This document shows positions 36,595 through 45,387 of a stretch of 64,000 nucleotides of DNA, piece after piece. The first letter of the stretch is position 1, and the number at the start of each line of letters is the position of its first letter. The DNA lies in assembly GCA_036524855.1 (NCBI GenBank), contig DATDBL010000238.1, forward strand, positions 1-64,000. The letters are read 5' to 3'. Source of the stretch: Aldersonia sp036524855 (GTDB lineage: Bacteria > Actinomycetota > Actinomycetes > Mycobacteriales > Mycobacteriaceae). Made by a program: the position numbers and the translations under genes. The notes under the pieces are model-generated. The model saw only the letters and a program-made list of their open reading frames with translations. It had not been told where the DNA came from and made no database searches.

Positions 36595-37641
36595 TCGATA
36601 TCCTGCACCCGACGCGGGACCGGCGCCGCATTGCGCAGGTCTGCGCCGACGGCTACCGGTGCGTCGACGCCTGGCCGGACGTGCTCGTCGAACTCGGCGC
36701 GATCGAGCGGCCCGACACCGACCAGGCCGAGCGTGCCCGCCACATCGCGCGGTGCTGGCCCGAGCGGGCCGTGGCGGCCGCGAGCCGGTACGTCGTGTAT
36801 CCGTGGCGACGCACGATGGTTCGGCTGCCAGAGCGCGACCTGTTCCACCGGATGCGCACCGCCCGCAACCGATGGCTGCTCGACGAGGGTGAGCAGCGCG
36901 CGTGGGCACAGGCGCGCATCGGGATCGCGGGGCTCAGCGTCGGTTCGTCGGTGCTGACGGTGTGTGCGCTCACCGGCGCGCGGCGGCTGCGGGTCACCGA
37001 CCCGGACACGCTGGGGCTCACCAACCTCAACCGGCTCGCCGGATCCGTATGCGATCTGGGCACGGCCAAGCTGGACCTGGCGATGCGCCGGGTTCTGGAA
37101 CTCGATCCGTACGCGTCCGTCGAGGGGTTCGCGAACGGCTACACGCCGTCCGAGGCGGACCGCTTTCTCGACGGGCTCACCGTCCTGGTCGAGGAGATGG
37201 ACGACCTCGCGATGAAGCTGCACATCCGGATTCGGGCGAAGGCCGCGCGGATTCCCGTCGTGATGGTGACCGACAACGGCGACGACGTGATCCTCGACGT
37301 CGAACGCTTCGACCTCGACCCCGACTACCCGGTGCTGCACGGCCGCGTCGGCGCCGACGACCTCAGCGGAGTGGACCTCGGTGACCTCAGCGACCCCGCA
37401 TGCCGGGTCCGCCTGGCCGGGGATCGTCGGCGAGGTGTCGCCGCGGATGCACCGTTCGCTCGGTGAGGTCGGGCGCACGCTCCCGACCTGGCCCCAACTC
37501 GGCACCGCCGCCACCCTTGCGGGCGCGGTCGGCGCCTATGCGGCCCGCCTCATCGCCTGCGGGGACGAGTTGCCCTCGGGTAGGCACGCGGTGCCTGTGA
37601 ACGGGGCGGTTTACAGCTGGATAGTGCCACCCAATTCGTGA
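36591..37641 (+). CDS. ThiF/E1-like adenylyltransferase (frameshifted near the end)
   Basis: E1-like protein of about 350 residues. Residues 1-100 are an unassigned helical domain; the Rossmann ThiF core follows with GIAGLSVGSSVL, the VTDPDTLGLTNLNRL D-x-D...N-x-N-R motif and GTAKLDLAMRRV. The usual catalytic Cys region is LVEEMDDLAMK here, with no Cys. As given, the frame runs out at 37466. Removing one G from GGGG at 37419-37422 restores EVSPRMHRSLGEVGRTLPTW up to a stop at 37641, overlapping the convergent gnd tail by 31 bases. It overlaps the PaaK-like gene by four bases (GTGA), so the two adenylating enzymes are coupled. Confidence 0.78.
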
Positions 37642-38639
37642 TGCCCACCGAACGCCATCCGCATCGCGGAGAGCACCTTGTCGGCGTACAGCGCCTCGCC
37701 GCGCGACGAGAACCGTTGGTACAGCGCGGTTGCGAGCACCGGGACGGGGACGCCGACGTCCAGCGCGGCGTCGACGGTCCAGCGGCCCTCGCCCGAATCC
37801 GATACCCGACCGCCCATCCCCTCGAGCGTGGGGTCGGCGCACAGCGCGGCGGCGGTGAGATCGAGCAACCACGACGCGACCACCGACCCGCGTCGCCACA
37901 CTTCGGTGACCTCGGGGATATCGATGTCGTACTGGTACAACTCGGGTTGCTCGAGCGGGGTCTCCTCGGCGGATGCCTCGCCGGACTCGGTGGCGCCGAG
38001 GTTCGCCTTGTGCAGGATGTTGAGGCCCTCGGCGTAGGCGGCCATCGCGCCGTACTCGATGCCGTTGTGCACCATCTTGACGAAGTGCCCCGCACCGGTG
38101 GGGCCGCAGTGCAGGTACCCCTGTTCCGCCGCCGACGGATCGCCGGAGCGCCCGGGCGTGCGGGGTGCCGTGTCGACACCCGGCGCAATCGAGCGGAGCA
38201 ACGGTTCGACGTGGGCGAAGGAATCGGACCCACCGCCGACCATCAGGCAGTAGCCCCGTTCGAGACCCCAGACGCCGCCCGAAGTGCCGACGTCGAGGTA
38301 GTGGATGCCTTTGGTGTGTAACGTCTTCGCGCGCTTGAGGTCCTCGTGGTAGCGGCTGTTGCCGCCGTCGATGACGAGGTCGCCGTCGTCGAGGAGTTCG
38401 GCGAGTTGGTAGATCACCCTCGTCGTGATGCCGGCGGGGATCATCACCCACACGGTGCGCGGCGTGTCGAGGGCGGCGACGAAATCGGCCATCGTGTTCG
38501 TGCCGACGGCACCCTCGGCCGCGAGCGCCTCGACGGCGGACGGATCGGTGTCGAACACCACCGCGGTGTGGCCGTCGTTCATGATGCGGCGAACGATGTT
38601 GGCGCCCATCCGACCGAGTCCGACCATTCCGAGTTGCAT
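37611..38639 (-). CDS. gnd: 6-phosphogluconate dehydrogenase, decarboxylating (short type)
   Basis: Enzyme of 342 residues, the short GntZ/Gnd form rather than the 470-residue NADP type. The NAD-binding N-terminus is MQLGMVGLGRMGANIVRR, with VIDGGNSRYHED and GTSGGVWGLERGYCLMVGG in the middle and the catalytic GAGHFVKMVHNGIEYG (Lys/Asn) motif. It oxidises 6-phosphogluconate to ribulose 5-phosphate and CO2. It is monocistronic, starting at the ATG 38639, and the 236-base gap on its 5' side should hold its promoter. Confidence 0.92.
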   Translation of the reverse strand: MQLGMVGLGRMGANIVRRIMNDGHTAVVFDTDPSAVEALAAEGAVGTNTMADFVAALDTPRTVWVMIPAGITTRVIYQLAELLDDGDLVIDGGNSRYHEDLKRAKTLHTKGIHYLDVGTSGGVWGLERGYCLMVGGGSDSFAHVEPLLRSIAPGVDTAPRTPGRSGDPSAAEQGYLHCGPTGAGHFVKMVHNGIEYGAMAAYAEGLNILHKANLGATESGEASAEETPLEQPELYQYDIDIPEVTEVWRRGSVVASWLLDLTAAALCADPTLEGMGGRVSDSGEGRWTVDAALDVGVPVPVLATALYQRFSSRGEALYADKVLSAMRMAFGGHHELGGTIQL

Positions 38640-38831
38640 TCGACCGTCCTCTTCGGTAGCCGGCGCCGGGCGCCGAGGTGGCGTGGTGACCACTCGACAT
38701 CGTCGCACTTCGACCACTTCTGGGAGGGGGTTCGACGCGCCGACGGCGCCCGACACGCCGGTACGGATATTTTTCGGCAATCGGCTGTAACGCTGCGTGG
38801 TGCCCCGGCGACATGCCCATCGACCCCGTGT

Positions 38832-38858
38832 TGCTGCCAGACCCCCGACCCGGCAGCA
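38832..38858. terminator. weak hairpin after the thioesterase gene
   Basis: TGCTGCC (38832-38838) pairs with GGCAGCA (38852-38858) around a C-rich loop, about 17 bases beyond the thioesterase stop. It is a plausible terminator on the minus strand. The rest of 38640-38875 shows no gene. Confidence 0.4.
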
Positions 38859-38875
38859 GCCCGGGGTCGTCTTCG

Positions 38876-39670
38876 TCAACGCCGCGCTACCAGCAGCGTC
38901 TGCATCGATCGTCCGAGCGGACCGGTCTCGTCGTAGAGCGCCGAGTCCGCGAGGCCGATACCGTGCGGCTGGGGCAGCGTCACGGCATCCAGACACACCC
39001 ATTCGCCGACGGGTTGCCGGTGCAGCACGACCGTGAGGTCGGTGTTGATGAACAGGTAGCGCTCCCAGTCCAGCGTCACGCTGACGCCGTTGCCGGAATC
39101 CGCCGCCGCCATGGTGCGCTCGAGCGGACTCGGCGTCGTCCCGGCGACGATCGGATGGCGCAACCGGATCCAGCACGTCGCCGGCCCGTTCTCGACGAAC
39201 GACCCTCGCACGAAGCGGTACTCGATCGCCTTGTGGAAGCCGATCTCGTGCACCGACGGGAACGGCGTCTCGTCCGCCTGTCCCGACTCCGGACCCGGCA
39301 CCGTTCCGCTCGGCACGATCGCAGGGTCGAGGTCCAGGGGTGGGTCGGAGAGCTTGAACCGCCACGCGGTCGCGCGCAGCACCGGCCCGCGGTCGGCGGT
39401 GATCTGCGCCTCCAGCATCTCCACCGAGCGACCCGGCCGCGCGACCCGCGCCGTCACCGTCAATGTCGCGAGCGGCACCGGGCCGAGGATCTCGACCGCG
39501 ACCCGGCCGATCCGGAAGCCCTCCCGCGGTTCGCAGCGTTCGAGGGCGTAGGCCAGCAGCGCCGACGGCGGACCCGCGTGCTGCGCGTCGGGCGACCACG
39601 GGCCCCGGGTCAGTTCGGTGGACTCGAAGCGGGTGGGGTCGCCGGGGTCCGGGACGTAGAAGGACTCCAT
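38876..39670 (-). CDS. acyl-CoA thioesterase family protein
   Basis: Protein of 264 residues with a double hot-dog TesB-like layout. The first half has TELTRGPWSPDAQHAGPPSALLAYALER, with the typical H-x-GPPSALL substrate helix, and FRIGRVAVEILGPVPLATLTV. The second half has VSVTLDWERYLFINTDLTVVLHR and a DETGPLGRSMQTLLV ending. It hydrolyses acyl-CoA; chain length is unknown. Its ATG at 39670 lies inside the 3' end of the MMPL gene (61-base overlap), so the two are co-expressed. Confidence 0.85.
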   Translation of the reverse strand: MESFYVPDPGDPTRFESTELTRGPWSPDAQHAGPPSALLAYALERCEPREGFRIGRVAVEILGPVPLATLTVTARVARPGRSVEMLEAQITADRGPVLRATAWRFKLSDPPLDLDPAIVPSGTVPGPESGQADETPFPSVHEIGFHKAIEYRFVRGSFVENGPATCWIRLRHPIVAGTTPSPLERTMAAADSGNGVSVTLDWERYLFINTDLTVVLHRQPVGEWVCLDAVTLPQPHGIGLADSALYDETGPLGRSMQTLLVARR

Positions 39671-41889
39671 GGCGGCAGCGTAGCGCCGTCCTCGGTGAGC
39701 CCGATCCGGGCGTGCAGTCGGACCAGCGGTCGGGGCGCCCACCAGTTCGCGCGGCCCATCAGGTGCATCAGCGCCGGTGCCAGGCAGCAGCGGATCAGGG
39801 TGGCGTCGGTGAGCACGGTGATGGCCAACCCGAGGCCGAACATCTTGATGAACGACACCTGCGACGTTGTCATCGCGATGAACACGATCGCCATCAGCGC
39901 CGCGGCGGCGGTGAAGATCCATCCGGTGCGCGCGACGCCCATCGCGACGGCGTGGGTGTTCGCGGCGTTGGTCTTGGGGCCTTTCAGCCACTCCTCGCGC
40001 ACCCGCGACAACAGGAACACCTCGTAGTCCATCGACATGCCGAACGCCAGACAGAACATGAGGATCGGCATGGTCGGGACGAGGTAGTCGGTGGCGGTGA
40101 AGCCGAGAGGTCCGGAGAAGTGGCCCTCCTGGAAGATCCATACCATCGCGCCGAAGGCCGCCGACAGCGACAGGATGTTCAGCAGGATCGCCTTGACCGG
40201 CAGGACCACGCTGCCCGTGAACAGGAACAGCACGACGAACGTCGAGATCGCGATCAACGTCAGTGCCACCGGCAGCCGGGAACTGAGCGAGTTCAGCGCG
40301 TCCGTGTTCGCCGCGGCCGCACCGCCGAACAGTGTCGGAGCGGGCGCGGCAACGGCCTGCAGTGTTTCGAGCTGGTCTGTTCCTTCCTGTGAGAAGGGGT
40401 CCACGCCGCTGGCGATGGTGAGGTAGGCGCCATCGTCGTTGACCATTCCCGGCACGCCGGGCGCGACCTGCCGGCCGCCGGCGTAGGTGCCGACCGACGA
40501 CAGGACGCTCGTGACGTCCGGGGCCCGCGACAGCTGCGCCGCGTAGTCGCCGAGTGCCGCCGATCCCGCGCTGTAACCGGGCAGCACCACCTCGACGGGG
40601 GTGCTGACGTCGACCGGGAAGTCCGCGCGCAGCGCGTCACCCACCACCCGGCTCGGGGCGGCGGTGGTGATCACGCGGTCGTCGGGGTACGCGAACGCCG
40701 CCGAGAGGAACGGAGCACCGAGGGTGAGCAGCAGCGCCGTCACCGCGACCGCGACCAGGACCGCGTGCCGCGTCACCCAGCCGACCATCCGGTACCACCA
40801 GCTGCGCTCCGGCGGCACCGGCTGCGGAGCGGGACGACGGAACAGACGACGCAGCGGTGCCCGCAGGTCCCAGGCGTTGACTCGCTCGCCGAGCAGGATC
40901 ATGCAGGCGGGCAGGGCGAGGATCGCCGCCAGCGCCGCCGCCGCGATCGTCGCCAGCCCGGAATAGGCGAACGACTCCAGGAAATAGACGGGGAACACCA
41001 GCAACGCGGCCAGCGACAACGCGACCACCAGCGCCGAGAACAACACCGTCCGGCCCGCAGTCTGCACGGTCCGGATCACCGCGGCCTCGGTGTCCAGGCC
41101 GTTGCCAAGTTCCTCGCGGAACCGGCTCACCATGAACAGGCTGTAGTCGATCGCCAAGGCCAGACCGAGCGCGGTGGTGAGGTTCAGCGCGTAGATCGAC
41201 ACGTCGGTGACCAGCGTGAGGGCGCGCAGGATCGCCAACGACGCCAGGATCGCGAACACCCCCACCGCGAGCGGCAGCATGGCCGCGACGACGCTGCCGA
41301 ACACCAGCACCAGCACGACGGCCGAGATCGGGATCGCGACGAGTTCGGCCTTGGCGAGGTCGGCGGTGATCTGACCGTTGATGTCGTGGTAGGCCATGGT
41401 CGGGCCGCCGGCGTGCAGCTCGACGCTTGTCACCGCCGACTCGAGCCGGGCGGTGAGATCGGCGGCGTGGTTGGGCGAGGTGGTGTCGTCGCCCTCGATG
41501 TGTGCGGTGACCAGCGCCTTGGTCCCGTCGGTGCTGCGCAACCCGGACGAGAACGGGGCCGGCACCGTCCAGTACGACAGCACGGAATCGACGCCCGAGG
41601 TGCCGCGCATCAACGTGACGATCTGCTCGCCAGAGGCCCGCGCCTGCGGTGCGTCGACGCCGTCGGGGGTCGTGACGAGCAGGACGTAGTTCGGCTCGGC
41701 GCCGGGGAAGTGCTCGTTGAGGAACTCCGTCACCTGTGCCGATTCGGCGTCGGGCGGGGTGAACCCGCCGCTCTTCATGTGCCCGACGACCGACGCACCG
41801 CCGATCCCGCACAACACCGCGAGCGCGAGTGCGGCGAGAAGTATCGTCCGCGGTCGCGTGACGGCCAGCGACGCGATCCGGATGAGCAT
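39610..41889 (-). CDS. MMPL-family RND transporter
   Basis: Transporter of 759 residues with twelve TM helices in two homologous halves, each preceded by a periplasmic loop. Both halves carry the MMPL proton-relay signature: GLALAIDYSLFMVSRFREEL in the first and GMSMDYEVFLLSRVREEW in the second. MMPL proteins export lipids or small molecules across the membrane of mycolata. This one is smaller than MmpL3-type proteins and has no long cytoplasmic tail. It starts four bases after the PPOX stop and overlaps the thioesterase gene. The cargo is unknown. Confidence 0.92.
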   Translation of the reverse strand: MLIRIASLAVTRPRTILLAALALAVLCGIGGASVVGHMKSGGFTPPDAESAQVTEFLNEHFPGAEPNYVLLVTTPDGVDAPQARASGEQIVTLMRGTSGVDSVLSYWTVPAPFSSGLRSTDGTKALVTAHIEGDDTTSPNHAADLTARLESAVTSVELHAGGPTMAYHDINGQITADLAKAELVAIPISAVVLVLVFGSVVAAMLPLAVGVFAILASLAILRALTLVTDVSIYALNLTTALGLALAIDYSLFMVSRFREELGNGLDTEAAVIRTVQTAGRTVLFSALVVALSLAALLVFPVYFLESFAYSGLATIAAAALAAILALPACMILLGERVNAWDLRAPLRRLFRRPAPQPVPPERSWWYRMVGWVTRHAVLVAVAVTALLLTLGAPFLSAAFAYPDDRVITTAAPSRVVGDALRADFPVDVSTPVEVVLPGYSAGSAALGDYAAQLSRAPDVTSVLSSVGTYAGGRQVAPGVPGMVNDDGAYLTIASGVDPFSQEGTDQLETLQAVAAPAPTLFGGAAAANTDALNSLSSRLPVALTLIAISTFVVLFLFTGSVVLPVKAILLNILSLSAAFGAMVWIFQEGHFSGPLGFTATDYLVPTMPILMFCLAFGMSMDYEVFLLSRVREEWLKGPKTNAANTHAVAMGVARTGWIFTAAAALMAIVFIAMTTSQVSFIKMFGLGLAITVLTDATLIRCCLAPALMHLMGRANWWAPRPLVRLHARIGLTEDGATLPPWSPSTSRTPATPPASSPPN

Positions 41890-41893
41890 CGTC

Positions 41894-42349
41894 TTACTCG
41901 GGGGGCGGGAAGCCGCCGGTCGCTACCGGGCCCCACTGCTGCGGCGTGATCCGCAGCAGGCATTTGCCCTGGGTGCGCATGGCGTCCCGGTACTCGCTCC
42001 AGTTGGGGTGCTCGCCGGAGATGCCGCGGAAGTAGTCGACGAGCGGTTCGAGGGCGTCGGGCAGGTCGAGCACCTCCGCGGTGCCGTCGACCTGTACATA
42101 CGGGCCGTTCCACTCGTCGGAGGAGATGCAGATCGAGACCTGCGGATCGCGGCGGGCGTTGACGACCTTCGCGCGCTGCGGATACGTCGCGATCACGATC
42201 CGCCCGTCGTCGTCGACCCCGCACGTCACCGGCGACACCTGCAACGCGCCCGAGGCCCGTCGCGTGACCAGCGTGCCGTGGTGGCGCGGACGGACGAACT
42301 CGAGCAGGTCGTCGCGGCCGACCCGGTCGGCGGTGGCGTACTTGGGCAT
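41894..42349 (-). CDS. PPOX-class flavin/F420-dependent protein
   Basis: Split-beta-barrel protein of 151 residues: LLEFVRPRHHGTLVTRRASGALQVSPVTCGVDDDGRIVIATYPQRAKVVNARRDPQVSICI is the usual PPOX-class F420-dependent (Rv1155-type) N-terminal two thirds, including the RxxK-like cofactor-binding PQRAKVVN. It probably binds F420 or FMN and reduces a small substrate. It is the first gene of the PPOX-MMPL-thioesterase operon, divergent from dnaX with 94 bases between them. Confidence 0.87.
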   Translation of the reverse strand: MPKYATADRVGRDDLLEFVRPRHHGTLVTRRASGALQVSPVTCGVDDDGRIVIATYPQRAKVVNARRDPQVSICISSDEWNGPYVQVDGTAEVLDLPDALEPLVDYFRGISGEHPNWSEYRDAMRTQGKCLLRITPQQWGPVATGGFPPPE

Positions 42350-42443
42350 GAGTTCAGGCTAGAACGCGTGCGGGGGTGCGTGGGTGCCCTCCTGCCCGAA
42401 TGCCACCGCCGAGCGTGTCACAGACCGCCGGTACCCTCGGCGC

Positions 42444-44654
42444 GTGGCTCTGTACCGGAAGTATCGACCGGCGATGTTCGCTGAGGTGGTGGGTCAGGAG
42501 CACGTCACCGAACCGCTGTCGACCGCCCTGGACGCGGGCCGCATCAACCACGCCTTCCTCTTCTCGGGGCCGCGCGGCTGCGGCAAGACGTCGTCGGCGC
42601 GGATCCTGGCACGGTCGCTGAACTGTGTCGAAGGGCCGACCTCGCGCCCGTGTGGTGTGTGCGTGTCCTGTGTCGCGCTGGGACCGGGTGGGCCGGGCAA
42701 CCTGGACGTGATCGAACTCGACGCGGCCAGCCACGGCCGCGTCGACGACACCCGGGAGTTGCGCGACCGCGCATCGTACGTGCCGGCCGAGTCGCGCTAC
42801 CGGGTGTTCATCATCGACGAGGCGCACATGGTGAGCAGAGAGGGTTTCAACGCGCTGCTCAAGATCGTCGAGGAACCACCCGAGCACCTCATCTTCGTGT
42901 TCGCCACCACCGAGCCCGACAAGGTGCTGCCCACCATCCGCTCACGCACCCATCACTACCCGTTCCGGCTGCTCCCGCCGAGCACCATGCGGGGGCTGCT
43001 GGAGGGGATCTGCGCCCAGGAGAACGCGCAGGTCGAGCCCGCGGTGTATCCGTTGGTCATCCGGGCCGGCGGCGGCTCGCCCCGCGACTCGCTCAGCGTG
43101 CTGGACCAGTTGATCGCCGGCGCCGGACCCGAGGGCGTCACCTATCCGCGCGCCCTTGCCCTGCTCGGCGTCACCGATGTCGCGCTGATCGACGAGGCCG
43201 TCGACGCGCTCGCCGCCGACGACGGCGCCGCCCTGTTCACCACCATCGACAAGGTCATGGAGGCCGGCCACGACCCCCGCCGGTTCGCCGTCGACCTGCT
43301 CGACCGCCTGCGCGACCTGATCCTGCTGCGCGCCGTCCCGGATGCCGGCGCCAAAGGTCTGGTCGAGGCGCCCGGCGACCTGCTCGACCGGATGCAGGCC
43401 GAGGCGGACCGGATCGGCCCGGCCACGCTGGCCCGCTACGCCGAACTCGTCCACGAGGGCCTCGGCGAGATGCGCGGAGCCACCGCGCCGCGGCTGCTGC
43501 TCGAGGTGACGTGCGCGCGGATGTTGCTGCCGTCCGCGGCCGACGCGGAGTCGGCCGCGCTGCAGCGCATCGAGCGGCTCGAACGCCGACTCGACGTGAC
43601 CCGACCTGTCGACGAGCGCGCGGCGGACCCGGCGCCGGTGTCGCGCCGTGAGCCGGAACCGCCGGTGCGCGAGCCCCGGTCGGCGGCACGGCCTAGGGCC
43701 GAGGAACCCGCCGGGGCACCCGAATCGCCGGTGCGCCAGCCCCGGCGGGCCGCACCGCCCAGGGCCGAGGAACCCGCCGCACCCGAACCGCCGGTGCGCG
43801 AACCCCGCGCCGATGCGCCGCAGCCCCGCGTCGAGGCATCCGTTCCGGAACCGCCTCGTGCCGAGGCCCCCGAGCCCGCCCGCGCGTCGCGCGAGCCCGA
43901 ATCCCAACCACCGGCGGAGACGCCACCGCCCCCGCCGGAACTTGAAACGCAGCCCGAACCCGGGATCCCCGGCCAGCCCGACGCCGCCGCGGTGCGCGCC
44001 GTGTGGTCGGAGGTGCTGGCCAAGGTGCGCGAGCGCAGTCGCACCGTCGAGGTGATGCTCTCCGGCGCTTCAGTGTCGCAGATCGCGGGCAATGCCATTG
44101 TGCTGCACCACGATTCGGGTCCGCTGGCCAAACGGCTCATCGAACCCCGCAACGCCGACGTGCTGCGGGAGGTACTGCGCGACGTGTTCGGCGTGAACTG
44201 GGAGGTGCGCTGCGAGACCGGTTCCGGGCCGGCGGCTCCGGCCGCGTCGCCGCGGCGGTCGGCCCCCCCGAGGCAGCCTAAACCGGAGGGCCCCAAGTTC
44301 TCCCGGCCGAGCCGGGCGCGCTCGGCCCCACCGGCACAACCCCCCGAGCCTCCGCGCCGGCCGGCGCCGTCGCGGAACGACGTCCCGCCACCCGACGATT
44401 TCCCGCCCCCGGACGAGCCGGCTCCGCCGTACGACGAACCGCCGTACGATGCCGAGCCTTCCGGCAGCGTGGCTTCCGAGAACGCCGTGCCGCCGCCCCA
44501 CGACGACGGCCCGCCCCCGCCGCCCACCGCGGACGAGGAGGAGGAAATGCTCGCCGAGGCGGCCCAACCCGTTCCGCCGGAGGAACGCCGCGACCCGGAC
44601 GAGGTCGCCCTCGAGCTGCTGCAGAACGAGTTGGGAGCCAAGCCCATCGACTGA
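42444..44654 (+). CDS. dnaX: DNA polymerase III subunit gamma/tau
   Basis: Clamp-loader ATPase of 736 residues. The start LYRKYRPAMFAEVVGQEHV is the DnaX hallmark; Walker A is GPRGCGKTSSARILA, the zinc module CxnCGVCxxC is present as RPCGVCVSC, and Walker B is VFIIDEAHM. Residues about 390-530 are a Pro/Glu/Ala/Arg linker with repeated (E)EPA..PPVR blocks. A conserved tau-like domain follows (VRAVWSEVLAKVRERSRTVEVMLS), then another acidic Pro tail. The GTG at 42444 is the start. No slippery A/T heptamer for a gamma form is visible. Confidence 0.95.
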   Translation: MALYRKYRPAMFAEVVGQEHVTEPLSTALDAGRINHAFLFSGPRGCGKTSSARILARSLNCVEGPTSRPCGVCVSCVALGPGGPGNLDVIELDAASHGRVDDTRELRDRASYVPAESRYRVFIIDEAHMVSREGFNALLKIVEEPPEHLIFVFATTEPDKVLPTIRSRTHHYPFRLLPPSTMRGLLEGICAQENAQVEPAVYPLVIRAGGGSPRDSLSVLDQLIAGAGPEGVTYPRALALLGVTDVALIDEAVDALAADDGAALFTTIDKVMEAGHDPRRFAVDLLDRLRDLILLRAVPDAGAKGLVEAPGDLLDRMQAEADRIGPATLARYAELVHEGLGEMRGATAPRLLLEVTCARMLLPSAADAESAALQRIERLERRLDVTRPVDERAADPAPVSRREPEPPVREPRSAARPRAEEPAGAPESPVRQPRRAAPPRAEEPAAPEPPVREPRADAPQPRVEASVPEPPRAEAPEPARASREPESQPPAETPPPPPELETQPEPGIPGQPDAAAVRAVWSEVLAKVRERSRTVEVMLSGASVSQIAGNAIVLHHDSGPLAKRLIEPRNADVLREVLRDVFGVNWEVRCETGSGPAAPAASPRRSAPPRQPKPEGPKFSRPSRARSAPPAQPPEPPRRPAPSRNDVPPPDDFPPPDEPAPPYDEPPYDAEPSGSVASENAVPPPHDDGPPPPPTADEEEEMLAEAAQPVPPEERRDPDEVALELLQNELGAKPID

Positions 44655-44717
44655 CCCGCCGAACTTGTCGGTGCCCCGTGCGATCCTGACCGGCTGTCTT
44701 TCGAAACGGAGGGGATC

Positions 44718-45387
44718 ATGAAGAACGGGATGGACATTCAGGTCGGCACGATGCTGACGGTGGCGATGCTGAGCCCGGTCGTCGGTGGGGTGGTGCGCAC
44801 GTGGACCGACGACGGATCTGCTCTGTGGCAGGTCGACGACCCCGATGGATTGCGGGCCTGCCTCGGCGCGGGTGCGATCGCCCGCACGCCGGTGCCCGCC
44901 GACCGGTTCCGCGAGGTCGCCATGCTCGGTGCCGACACCGGCACGCTGCTGGTGCAGGCGCCGGCGTCCCGACGTCGACGGCCGGCACCCCGTCCGGCAG
45001 TTCGCGCTCGAACCCGCGACCGAGGTGTTCGGGGATCCGTGGCGTGACCTCGAGGAGTTCCTCGGCGCGGTCGCGGCCGACGTCCCGCGGCGGGGCGAGT
45101 TCGCGGTGGTGGAACTCGGCGGGTGGGACGCCCCACGCGCGCCCTACGTGTTCATAACGGTGCTCGACGGTCCCGGCGCGCAGCGGGCGATCGTGGAGGC
45201 GGCGCCGGTCCCGCGCGACACCGGCGTCTGGCCCGACGACGTGCCCGCGGACGAGGACGGGATCACCATCGAGGCGCCCGCGCTGCCCGAGACCCTCGCG
45301 GCGGCCGGCGTGCTGGCGGCCGCCGCGGTGCGCACCTGGGACATCGCGCCGTGGGACGTGGCGATCACATACGGCGGGCTGGACTAG
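44718..45387 (+). CDS. unknown conserved protein (frameshifted as given)
   Basis: I do not recognise this family. A good GGAGGGG ribosome-binding site precedes the ATG at 44718 (MKNGMDIQVGTMLTVAMLSP). After about 84 codons the coding character moves to another frame at the CCC run 44968-44970, continuing as DVDGRHPVRQFALEPATEV. Dropping one C gives a protein of about 222 residues, acidic, with no TM helix, ending in AVRTWDIAPWDVAITYGGLD. It follows dnaX after 63 bases. Its stop abuts the broken transposase remnant, so the mobile segment begins directly at its end. Confidence 0.6.

Noticed and set aside
42350..42443. Possible SRP (4.5S) RNA gene upstream of dnaX, as found near dnaX in some mycobacteria
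   Set aside because: The gap is only 94 bases and lacks the conserved GGAAGGAAGCAGCC-type core.
42444..44654. dnaX internal frameshift producing a short gamma form
   Set aside because: No A/T slippery heptamer or suitable hairpin is present, and mycobacterial-type dnaX is not known to me to use one.
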